The notes below the pieces were generated by a model. It saw nothing but the letters and a program-made list of their open reading frames with translations. It was not told the origin of the DNA and made no database searches. The position numbers and the translations under genes are program-made. Shown here piece by piece: positions 44,482 through 55,600 of a stretch of 64,000 nucleotides of DNA; position 1 is the stretch's first letter, and each line of letters begins with the position of its first letter. The DNA comes from Sphaerolaimus hirsutus. Taxonomy: Eukaryota > Nematoda > Chromadorea > Monhysterida > Sphaerolaimidae. The stretch covers positions 1,054,001-1,118,000 of the forward strand of contig OZ038451.1 of the NCBI GenBank assembly GCA_964036195.1, given 5' to 3'.

Positions 44482-45355
44482 CAGATTACCCCAGCAAAAA
44501 AGTGATCCAGTGTGCATATTGCGTAATCTATCAAATTTAATGTTTGTCCTAGGCAACGAGGCCGGTCAAATCATTATCCATCGAGGCATCACTAACGATG
44601 ACAAACAACTATTCGAAAGCGTTTTCGAATTTTAATTTTTTTTGAGTTTTTGCATTTTTCCACCATTAGAAAAAACACACTTAAAAACCTATTTTTTCTG
44701 GAAAAATTCGAATATTCAAAAATTTGGAGATTCGAAAATTGTTTTCGAATTTTTTTTGTGGTTTTAGTCGAAAATGCATATTTCAGTTGAATTTGCGTCA
44801 ATGTCCCATCGATCTATGGAAATAGCGGCAGAACAAAATATGCAGATGTAAATATCTGCGGTATTTTAACAGCTAGCAAGGCTGTAAAACATGAAAGTAT
44901 TTATATGCAAATTTCACCAGAAAAAATCGAAAATGCTTAAAATCGAGGCAAAAAATTCGAAAAGTAATAAAAAATAGTCGGAAATTTGAAAAGTAATCGA
45001 AAAAATCGGCAATTCAAAAACTAAACCCGAAAAGTTCAGACATCGTTAAAAATTTTAACGCCGTCTTCCAGTGGTTTTGCCATCGTTAGGCACCACACAC
45101 ATCAAATATTTCACTCTCATCCCAAAAAGGTTAAAAGCTCGATTTTTTATTAGTCAAAGAAACGTGTGAATTTGTTTCTTTTATTTTACCAGCGGAAAGT
45201 TGTAAATACGATGAATGATACATTTCCACGATTTTAGTATGCAGTGATCATGTGTAAACTGAAAATACAAAAAAAACTGTTCCTAAAATGGGATTCTGAA
45301 CGGGCGCAAAGGGAAAACTTAAAATGGAAAAGGGGTAAATGTGGCCACACACCTG

Positions 45356-45547
45356 GGGGCAGTCCCAAGCCCTGTAAAGTGTAAAGTAAAGTGTCAAATG
45401 TAAAGTCAAATGCAAAGTAAAGTGTCAATCAAAACAAAAAAGAAAAGATTTTATTACTGAACTTTGCATGGCAATTGACAGTTTACTTTGCATTTGACTT
45501 TACATTTGACACTTTACTTTACACTTTACAGGGCTTGGGACTGCCAC
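45356..45547. mobile_element. CCCAAGCCCTGTAAAG MITE, copy 2 (192 bp)
   Basis: Nearly identical ends to the copy at 44278-44481; flanks CTG on the left and CAG on the right. Confidence 0.82.
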
Positions 45548-45905
45548 CAGTTGACATCAAAATTTATGTGAACTAAATTCAATAAAATTTTGGTTTCTTA
45601 TGTGATTTCAACTTTCTTATGTGATAGAGCATAATTTATCTTAAATCGTGTTACAATTTTCATAAGTGTGATGCTTTAAATTTTTTCGTGTTTTTAGTTG
45701 ACATTCAGTTGACATGAATTTGCAGTGTCAATTGGTGCGTGTAAAATAAAGAATTGGATACTGAAAACCAGACAAAATTTAAATGAAGATCGTTATGTTC
45801 AAACAAGGGCAGCGCTTGGGCAGGAATCAATCTTACAGTAAAAATCTCTTAGACCGTACCGTAAATCCTCGATTCCCCCTCCCCCTGTTTGATGGATGTG
45901 AACAG

Positions 45906-46104
45906 GTGCCGGTTCCGCAAGTGGAAAAGTTAAGAGTTGAATAAAATGATAAATTAAGAGTAAAGTTAAAAGTTAAGAGTTGAGTACAATCATGTGTCGT
46001 TTTACTCAACCTTTAACTCTTAACTTCACTCATAACTTATCACTTATCATTTTACTCAACTCTTAAGTTTTAACTCTTAACTTTTCCACTTGCGGAACTG
46101 GCCC
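45906..46104 (+). mobile_element. Intergenic copy of the intron-forming MITE family, 199 bp
   Basis: Starts GTGCCGGTTCCGCAAGTGG and ends CCACTTGCGGAACTGGCCC, flanked by CAG (45903-45905) and CAG (46105-46107). Same CAG|GT...CCC|CAG layout as the element that is intron 3 of the RSRC2-like gene. Interior is GTTAAGAGTTGAG repeats in inverted halves. Confidence 0.85.
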
Positions 46105-46794
46105 CAGAACCGTCTTTTGATACTTATGGCCACAGCAAAAAAAAACGTGTTAAAATGGGTACCCACTTGCCGTATTTTGGTCATCATTAGTTGTGAATCG
46201 AAGCGATAAACACTAAAATTTAATGCGTAACTTAAGTGTAACGCGATATATGCGCGTGCATGAATATGATTCAATTAACTAACCACTTAAAGTATGTTCT
46301 GCATTTTTTCGGGGCACACCTGCGGCTGCACCCTGATTTCGCACGCTTTTCTGTCATCGTTGGCGATGACAAACAAAAAATCTAAAACTTTTTTGAATGT
46401 TAGATTTTTTTCGCAGATTTAGTATTTTTGATTGAAAGTTTGTAAAAGAATTAAAAGCTTAAATTCAATTAATTTTTTTAAAGATGGTTCTATTCGCTGC
46501 GGCACAACATAAATAATCAGTAATCCAAAAAAAATTGATAACTAAATTGGAAAATTATTTTTAGCATCAATTTTTAGAAAAAATTGACACATTTTTTCAG
46601 TGGGTATGCCATCGTTTGTCATCGCGTGTAAACGGCGACTTAGCAATTAAGGATGTTTGTCGCTGGAGTACCCTAAATGTGCTTTTTTAACTTCAGATAT
46701 CAATTAATGTCGGATCAGAGTGCCTAGTCAATATCATTGCAACAACGAGATACCTGTTGTAATAAGGATCAAATCGACAATTAACTGAGGCCTG

Positions 46795-47415
46795 GGGCCA
46801 GATTTAATTCCCCCTACAGATTTGTGTAGGGTAGGCCGTACACGCCCAATAGATTTTCAACGTTCAGCCAGGTCGAAGCACACGCATTGAGAGCAAGGCA
46901 GTTGGTAAAATACACGAAAGAATGCCCTAAGGTCGCCGATATTGCAATATGACGTGTTTTATGTAGATTTTGGCCCGGAAGTCACGATTTCTTCATATTT
47001 GGCCGTCAGCCAACTCTTTCTTTTTTCGATTTTGTTGGGCGCATAACTCGCGATTTTGTAGTCAGATGCGCACTTCTTAGTTTTCACTGCCCTACAGATG
47101 AAACATAAGGGCAGTGAAAATAAAGGAATGCGTGCACGAGCAAACAAAATCGAGAGTTACGCGAGTAATGGTCCCGACAAAATCGAAAAAAGAAAGAGTT
47201 GGCCGACAGCCAAAAAATGACGAAATCGTGATTTCCGGGCCAAAATCTACGTAAAACACGTCATATTGCAATATCGGCGACCTTAAGGGATGGTTTCGTA
47301 TATTTTACAAACCGCCTTGCTCTCGGTGCATGTGCGTCGATGCAGCTAAACTTTAAAAAATCTATCAGGCGTACGCCCTACCCTACAAATCTGTAGGGAG
47401 AATTAAATCTGGCCC
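46795..47415. mobile_element. GGGCCAGATTTAATTC MITE, intact 621-bp copy
   Basis: Inverted ends of more than 100 bp starting GGGCCAGATTTAATTCCCCC, through TGTAGGGTAGG and GCCGATATTGCAATATGACG; flanked by CTG on both sides. It shows the uninterrupted target of Helitron B. Confidence 0.88.
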
Positions 47416-48486
47416 CTGGCATACAACTGGGGGCCAGAGCACATTTAGCAAAAATCAGCAAAATGTCATGTACATGTAGTATGACAGTTAAACGCAAATG
47501 AAGATTTACACCACATTTCACATTTTACTACTACGCTTTGTCTGGCTATACATTCCTATACCGTACTTTACCTAATAGAACAGCATAACCTCCGGCATAA
47601 CGGAAAGGGCAGCTGAATTAGGGATGGCCGATGTTTTTTTCCAACCATTTTATACAAAACATGTTAGTTTGTTTTAAAAAAACAGGGGTATCGAAACTGT
47701 TTTTAAACATCAGCCAATATTGATTGTATTAGGGTGTAAACTAATTTAGTGATGATTTTTTTTGTGATTTCATACATATGTACATTCATGAGTCCCATTC
47801 TGTCATACGTTGGCCGATTTTGATACTGTTCGAGTATGTTGGGGTTTGGGGTCTGGGCTATGACGGATTGTTTTGGTTTGCTCGAATAATCCCCCACTCC
47901 AGAGATAAGGGGGGTTTATAAAAAGGTGGTCATCTTACATGGATGATTTGCACATTGACTTTGAAGCTTAATAACTCGGCACATTGCACACTGCGCAATA
48001 TTTTTTTCAACACTACAGCTTCATTTGCAACTTGATTCAATACTTTCGCATTTGAACTTTGAATTGGGATGGGAACCAGTAGACATTTGGTGTCCCAGTC
48101 AACTGGTGTGTGTGGCCACGCCACAGTGAAAGAAGAATATCAGAGCACCAACGTTTTTAAGTTAAAAACTCCGGCCATCTTTAATTGCCCATCTATTATT
48201 ATTTCGGTAATTTCAAGACATTGTCGAAATTCAAAACACAAAAATTTATTCAAACATTTATATGAAAATACATGCCCACATAAAACCAAATAGGGAGTCA
48301 TTAACCAGTAACTATGTACGCATCAATAAAATAATTTGATTTACATAAAAATAAATTATCAGTTGACAGAAGATAAATATGAATGCAAAACAACAACGGT
48401 ACATATTCGGGTAACAATGTATCTGTAACAATGTGTAATTTGCACCTATAGCAACTGGGGCTATACCAATAATATGCAAATGGGAA

Positions 48487-48722
48487 TACTGTATTTGCTC
48501 GAATAATCCCCCCCCCTCAAGGCATACGATCAATTTTTTATGTCTAATTTGGACAAGAATGGTATGTTATTGTGTAAATAAAGCATGTTTTGTCGAATGA
48601 ATTGATGGAAACATGCTTGAGAATTCTGACGAAATGATAATTCCTCCCCTTGAATAATCCCCCCTCAAAAAAGTCTGACGAAATAATAATCCCCCAGGGG
48701 GATTATTCAAGCAAATACGGTA
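48487..48722. mobile_element. TACC-related MITE, sister of 38569-38858
   Basis: Starts TACTGTATTTGCTCGAATAA and ends TTATTCAAGCAAATACGGTA, 236 bp. Confidence 0.82.
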
Positions 48723-49598
48723 CATACATACCCTACACACAGGGGTATCCAAGATTTTTACACTCGGGGGGGGGGGGGGTGAATATATGACGTATCGCCC
48801 ATCTGGAGGGATAGATAGCTGAACCTTTTCCAGGAGGGCGCTGAAGGGGGGAGGGCTCAATACATAAATATATAGGCTTTTACAAGGTATAGAAGGCACA
48901 ATCATGTGGGAAAATTCGCTAGAAAAAGGTTAAAATATACAAAATTGGTTGAAAATAGCTACCCGAAATCCTCGAATAAGTCCACAGGGGCGTTATTTTT
49001 TCGTCAGATGTTTTTGATGGTAAGTTATTCAAGGTGGCGGAGTTATTCGAGGGGGTAATTTTTTTGCTCAAAACTTGAAGTAAATTAATTGTAAATAAAT
49101 ACGAATGCAGCCTGTCAACTCATGTAATTCCGGTATTTAACTGTCCAACAACAATAAAATGATGTGTATACACATCATGTATCGGCTCTCGCTGCATTCT
49201 TTTGTATTTTTGTATTGTATCCTATTCATCAAAAGGGGGAGTTATTCAAGAAAAGAGAGTTATTTAAGAAAAGGGAGTTTTTCAAGAAAAGGGAGTTATT
49301 CAAGAAAGGCGAGTTATTCGAGGGGGAGTTTTTTTTCCTTATATCGCCGACAGGTTGGAGTTATTCAAGGGGGAGTTATTCGAGGGGGACTTATTCAAGG
49401 ACTTGGGGTATAAAGCCGAAAATAGTGATTTTGAAGGCCCGCCGTAAACAAGCAGCCCCCCTCCGCTCAAATATCCTGCATATGTGATAATACCTGACAG
49501 GAATTAACGGAACTTATTGTAATAGACTTATTTGAAAAAACGGGGGAAAACATAAATAAATTTCTGCTAATGATTTAACCGGAATTACTGTATTTCAT

Positions 49599-50810
49599 TA
49601 CCGTATTTCTCCGTGTAAACCGCCCCCCAGTGCACAACGCCCGGGCGTTATACAGCTTTATAGCGCTCCCGGGGCACTATGCTTGGTTCCAAAAACATTA
49701 GCCAAGTTTAAATATTTACATGACAAATCAAGCTGAATTATCCACTTGGTCTGAATGTCCACTTGGTTTGAATTGTTTTAATGTTATGCTTCGCTGCGGC
49801 ATGCACGAATTCCGTGGTATGCACCTTTTTCTATTGAATTCGCTGCACGCTGTGAGCGAACACTAAATACCGTATTTCCTCGAAATACCCCCAGGAGGTT
49901 TATTTTTTCAGAGTGAGAATTTTGAGGGGGTATTTCGAGGGGGGTAATACGAGGGGGGGTTATTATTTCGCCAGAAATTTTTTTAACACCCAGTACTAAT
50001 AACGTACGCAGACGTAGAAAAATGCAACAAAACAACGATGTATAAGAGTCTACAGCCTTATATAAGTATGTAGATGATATAAACGACTGAGGCTCTCTGT
50101 GCATGTTTACCCGCTGTGCATGTAGACCCTAATTTTCACACAAAATCGCTCATTTTCATACCATTTTATACATTTTCACCTTCAAAATCACTAGTTCATG
50201 TGTTTTATTGTCTATTTTAAGCTATTTCTTCTAGTATATGTGCTTATATACCCATTTTTAGTAATTTTTCACCTACTTTTAGCGATTTTTCTACCTTTTT
50301 TCCTCATTATGAAAAAGCCTATACAATGAACCCCCATGAACCCCCAAACCCCCCAAAAAATTTTTCTAGCTATCTATCCCTCCAGAGGAGCGATTAGCCA
50401 TCTATCCAACCCCCTGGAGGGTCAAAGTCTTAAATACTCCTGACATGCACAGCGGGTAAACATGCACAGAGGCACAGGCCCGATATAAACCATGTTCTAA
50501 CGTAACACAATCATTGTTTTTTACGTGTGTTCTGCGTTTCCCAGCGCTTTTATCATCTACGTTCCCTATACACTGAATTTGGGGGGTATTTCAAGGGGGA
50601 GAATTATTAATTCATAGTGCCCATTTTGAGGGGGGTATTTTGAGGGGGGGGGGGTAAATCGAGGAAATACGGTATGTAAATATTAAAGCAAAAATTTGCC
50701 GTGTACAACGCCCACCTCCGAATGATTTAACACCCGGGCGTTATACAAGTTTTAAAAAAGGTTGCTGAAAAGTGCCTCGGTTTTGTATAACACCCGGGCG
50801 GTTTATTCCG
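49599..50810. mobile_element. TACCGTATTTCTCCGTGTAA MITE with nested TACC MITE
   Basis: Left part resembles the inverse of 932-1314; the right part is at 50675-50810 (GTATAACACCCGGGCG). The nested element 49868-50674 separates them, and it holds a further insertion from about 50096 to 50475 with CTGTGCATGTTTACCCGCTG ends. Confidence 0.65.
49868..50674. mobile_element. TACC-family MITE copy 9, nested and interrupted
   Basis: Starts TACCGTATTTCCTCGAAATA and ends ATCGAGGAAATACGGTA. Interrupted by an element with CTGTGCATGTTTACCCGCTG / CAGCGGGTAAACATGCACAG ends. Confidence 0.78.
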
Positions 50811-51113
50811 GAAAAGTTCCGAACTCCGAGGAAACCGGTTAGTTTCTTCCGGAAAAGTGCCTCCAGACTCCACGGACTGCAATAAGCATAATAGTCGACA
50901 TTTGATATCCTTTATTTACATAGTCAAACGGAAAATAAAAAAACTACCAGCACAATACCAGCGATCAAAAAACACATGTAAGACTATACGCATCATGCAA
51001 ATACCATCCCCCACCTTTGTCAAACAGAAAATCGAACTTTCGATCTACTTTAGCTTTAGAATTCTTCCCAGTCGCAAATACGCTTAATCACTAGTTATTA
51101 TATTAGTTACAAT

Positions 51114-51667
51114 TAGGGTGTCAACTTTCCGTTTTCCGTTTTCCGTTTCCGCAGGCAAATTTTTTTCCGTTTCCGTTTTCCAGCTGCTAATTTTTTTTTC
51201 TGTTTCCGTTTCCATTTTTCCGGCTCATTTTCCGTTTTCCGGCTAAAATTTCAGTTTTTCCGCCTTTTTTTTCCGTTTTCCGGCTCAATTGTCTGTTTTT
51301 TCAACTTTTTTCCATTTTCTGACTCAATTCTCAGTTTTCTGTTTCAGCCAAACTGGTAAACATGCATGCAGGTTCTCAATTATGTGAATTGTTTCTATTT
51401 CTAGCAAGATTTCTGCAAATTTTTTGATTTCTGGCAAAATTTCTGCAATTTTTTTCCATTTCCGGCAAAATTTCAGCATATTTTTTCTGTTTCCGGCATA
51501 ATTTCAGCAAATTTTTCCGTTTCCGTTTCCGTTTTCCGGCCTTTCATTTTTCTGTTTTCCGTTTTCCGGCAGGTGCAAAATTTTTTCCGTTTCCGTTTTC
51601 TGGCAAGTGTAAATTTTTTTCCGTTTCCGTTTCCGTTTTCCGCCAAAATGTTTTTGTTGACACCCTA
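51114..51667. mobile_element. hAT-like MITE, TAGGGTGTCAA termini, TTTTCCG arrays
   Basis: Ends TAGGGTGTCAACTTTCCG and TTGACACCCTA; perfect 8-bp duplication GTTACAAT (51106-51113, 51668-51675). Very similar to 11535-12093. Confidence 0.9.
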
Positions 51668-51675
51668 GTTACAAT

Positions 51676-52344
51676 TAGTGATGGAAAAGCGCCATGGTGC
51701 TTTTGGCGCCATTTCGCTCTGGCGCCATTGGTGCGTGGCGCTGGGTAGGGTGTCAAACTTCCGTTTTCCGCAGGCAATTTTTTTCTCCGTTTTCCGTTCC
51801 ATTTTCTCACCGATGAATTTTTTCCTCAGTTTTCCGTTCTGTTTTCCAGTCACTACTATATTTTTTCCCATTTCCGTTTCTCCAGCTCATTTTCCGTTTT
51901 CCGGCAAAATTTTCTGTTTTTCCACCTTTTTTGCATTTTCCAGCTCAATTTTCTGTTTTTCCGCCTCATATTCCTTTATTCCGGTTCAACTGTCTGTTTT
52001 CTGTTTCAGCTAAACTGGTAAACATGCATGCAGGTTTTCAATTTTTTTGGTGGGATTTTTTTCCATTTTCCATCAAAATTTCAGCAATTTTTATCATTTC
52101 CAGCAAATATCAGCATTTTTTCCTCCATATTCCGGCAAAATTTCAGCAATTTTTTCCGTTTCCGTGCAAATTTCAATTTTCAGTTTTCCGGCTGCTGATT
52201 TTTTTCCGATTCCGTTTTCCGCCAAGTGCAAAACCGTTTCAGTTTACCGTAAAAAATTTTTTTGACAGTCTACGCTGGGGTTCGGAAACGTTTCATGGCG
52301 CTTTTGGCGCTTGGCGCCAAAGTCCTGCCGCTATTTCATCACTA
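51676..52344. mobile_element. hAT-like element, TAGTGATG termini, with nested TAGGGTGTCAA element
   Basis: Ends TAGTGATGGAAAAGCGCC and CGCTATTTCATCACTA; flanks GTTACAAT / GTTAAAAT (7 of 8). It abuts the 51114-51667 element at the same target. A TTTTCCG-array element (51746-52272) is inserted with CGCTGGG flanks. Confidence 0.85.
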
Positions 52345-52522
52345 GTTAAAATAATATTCCAGATAAACATTCAAATACTCATTGTAAGTCAAAGTTGAAA
52401 ATTCGAATTCACACCAGATTTGAAAAATTGCCGAAAAGCGCCTAAAATCAAATTAACCAGCGATTTTCAAACAAAAAAAAACCCTTAAAAATAAACCGTG
52501 ACCACGCGTTACCCGAGCGCAT

Positions 52523-52685
52523 CTACTTGGCTAGCGCGTCATTCTCGCACTCGCTGTGCAAGTCGGGCGCGCTCTTGCCCGACTTTTCGGGCACGGCGGC
52601 GGGCGCGGCGTTGGCGCCCGACCGGAGCGCGGCCATCTTGGCCGTCCACTGCTCGAAGGCGCTCTGGTAGCCCAAGCCCACGCCC
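52523..52685 (-). CDS. RSRC2: RSRC2-like exon 12: C-terminus and stop
   Basis: Residues 470-523 and TAG: R-GVGLGYQSAFEQWTAKM, then an Ala/Ser-rich tail ending NDALAK. RG.GLGF is the closing motif of the SMAP domain. The tail is longer than in human RSRC2, and this exon is clearly GC-richer than its surroundings. Acceptor ATGGCAG. Confidence 0.83.
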
Positions 52686-55600
52686 CTGCCATTCGTGGGG
52701 GTGGGGGGTTAGGGACCCGGGCAAGGGAAACGAAGAAAAATATGTGTAAAATAGCCTAAATTTGGTGGAAAATGGCTTAAAATAAGTATAAAGCAATGAG
52801 GAATATAAAGACAAAAATCTTAATGATGACTTTAATGATTTTGAAGGTGGAAATAGGAAAAAAGGTATGAAAATTAGCCATTTTTAGCTAATATTCGGTA
52901 AAAATTTCTTAAAAATCTCAGGGTGTAACCTTCCAACTGAGTACTAGACCCCTGCAAATCAGTCATGCCGTAGAAATTTCCCAATATCGTGCAGTGAAAT
53001 GGACAAACCTGCTCTGAGTAGTCTCTTTTGCAGTTTCATATTGTTTATCCAAATCTCGGAACATTTTGCCGCACCGCTGAAGCTCCTCCTAAAAAGCAAA
53101 TAGATTGTGCAGAAAATCGTAAAGATGGTGAACTCGCAGAGGAATCAAAAAACGTTATTTTGACGAACCCGTTTACAAAACGTTTTCAATGCTTGTGTTT
53201 AAAAACAAGGTATACTCGGCGTACATGATACTCTGCCCTCGCACTGATTTATGTCTCGTGTTGGAAGCGTGCCAATGATTGTTAAATCATGCGATTTCCA
53301 TAAAAATATGAAAAATTTATCGATGTGAATATGTTAATGAAAAACATTATTACAACAATCAACTTTTTGTCATTTGTCAACTTTAAGAAACTCGCACGCG
53401 TTGACGATCGTTGGCACACTTCCAGCGGGAACCACGCGTGCAAGGTATAAAGTAACCGGAGTATACTTGAAGAATACTTTTTAAAACCCTGACTAGGGTT
53501 GGAAAAAAATCGATTTTTTTTAACGACCCCGATTTTTTTTAAAAAAAATCGATTTTTTTTAAAAAAAATCGATTTTTTTAAATAAAAATCGCTGGGGTCA
53601 AAATTAGCCCCATTTCTGCCTAAAATCGCCTCTGGGGGTAATAAAAGCCATATAAATTGGTAGGGAGTGCACACTTATACTTTCTGTGCTAATATAAGTA
53701 CAGTAGAGCTTCGGAAAAGCTTGAAAGTCAGTTATTTTTAAGTGTAAATGTCATTAAATTGTTATATTTGTGACGGGAATCACACTTCATCGACAGTTTG
53801 CAATTTTATTTGCAGAAATAGCATGTTCTTGCTCAGAAGAAAATATAAATGATATTGGAAGTGAACATGGATGCATTTTGCATAAATGTTTGATGTGACA
53901 ACACAAAGCATAACTATGAATACTTCCTAAAATAATTCACAGCCTACCTTACACACTTAAAAGCACACATAAATGGGTACTACACCCCCCAAATTGGTTG
54001 TCAAAGCCATGAAAAAAGCAACTTGTGGATTGTTTGCATGAAAGTGCGCGCTCGCGCGCAAAATTTTTGCATTTTACCTAGTGCTTGAGTACCAAAATTT
54101 TTTGCCAGCGATTTTTTTTAAAAAAAATCGGTACGGGTGCTGCGATTTTTTTAAAAAAAAATCGAAATTTTTTTTAAAAAAATCGCTTAAAAAAAATCGC
54201 TTGCCAACCCTAACCCTGACCACCGCTAAACTCACATCAATAATATTTTTATCCTTGGACTTGTTGTCATCTTTCTTTGCGACAATGTCCTCAGCAGTTT
54301 TCACAGTTTTCATTCCCATCAATTTGGCAAATTTGAGGGCCGATTCTGGATTGTCGCCTGCGAATGAGACAAAAATTACCAAGGACTTTCGAATGTACGC
54401 TTGAAAGTCGATAACTCCATAAAATCGACTAAAATCGACACGAGCAAAAAAGCACTTAAGAAAAAGTCCAGTAAACAAGTTTATTTATTGCCACGACAAA
54501 ATGTTCTTTCCCGGTCCCTGATAATTTGCCTTGTGGGTAGGGTGTCAAATTTCTTTAATTCGTTTTCGCAGGCAATTTTTTTTCCGTTTTCCGGGCACTA
54601 ATTTCCCCCCCGCTTTTCAGGCTCATTTTCCGTTTTCCGGCTAAATTGTACAGTTTTTCCGCCGTTTTTCCGTTTTCCGGCTAAATTTTCTGTTTTACCA
54701 CCGTTCTTCCATTTTCCAGCTAAATTTTATGTTAGTAGACTTTTGAAGTTGATTTCTACAATCATTTAGAAGTGAGCAAACCGGCAGCGGCGGCCAAAAG
54801 GGACGACCACTTGAGTTCCGCTTTGGATTCCCGCTTTGCAACCGTTTCTGCTTTCCGCTCCGCCTTCTTTGGCACCTCGCCAGCAGTAGAACTCGATGCC
54901 TGCACATTCTTGCATTGATATACCACTGAATTATTCAATGCGCATACTTGCCCTAGTTGGCAAGGACACCAAATGTCTAGAAATATTTTTCCAACACTAC
55001 AACTTAATTTGCAACGTGGTTTGCGGGGGGTCAATATATAGGCTGTTCCAAGGTATAGAAGAAAGAAAAAGGGATATGTAGATATAAAGGCATATAGTGC
55101 ACAAAATAGCTCCAAATAAGCAATGAAACACTTGAAATCGTGATTTTGAAGGTGAAAAACTATTGTATGAAAATTAAGCGGCGTTTACACTGCATTTCGT
55201 GCCGACAAAAAAAGACAACAAAAAGTTTCATAATTCCACAATAAAGTTCCATATCTGCAAGACAAAGCAGTGAAGTATACTCACTAATGGAGTGTACACA
55301 CATGCCAATTTACAGATAATTCGGGCATGTTGTTCACGACTTGAAAACAAATTACAGTTGTCGGTTCGGTTTTCGTTTTGAAACCGAACCGACAACTGAG
55401 GCGTCCAATTCTAAAAGTCGACAAGTCCAAAATATGAAAATTTCGAGTTAGGCCCGGAAACGTCATCTGGGGCTACTTCTGCACATTTTTCATCATTTTC
55501 CATAAATTTTTTGACCTCACATGCCTATATGGCAAAGTGCCAAATTCGACATTTTTGGGGAAAAATGCAAAAATTTTGGGCAAGAAGTCGTCAAGTCCAC

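Larger units (their letters stand above)
40064..52522. other. Intergenic region between the two minus-strand genes, transposons only
   Basis: About 12.5 kb with no supportable gene. It holds at least a dozen MITE-like elements, listed separately. The remaining stretches (40200-41030, 41800-42630, 44482-45355, 47416-48486, 48723-49598, 50811-51105) are AT-rich with partial copies of the same families. The promoter of the b4galt-like gene should lie just above 40063, but no core element is evident. Confidence 0.65.

Noticed and set aside
52498-52814. Arg-rich plus-strand open frame in GC-rich DNA
   Set aside because: It is the antisense shadow of RSRC2-like exon 12, which has SMAP motifs and matching splice phase.
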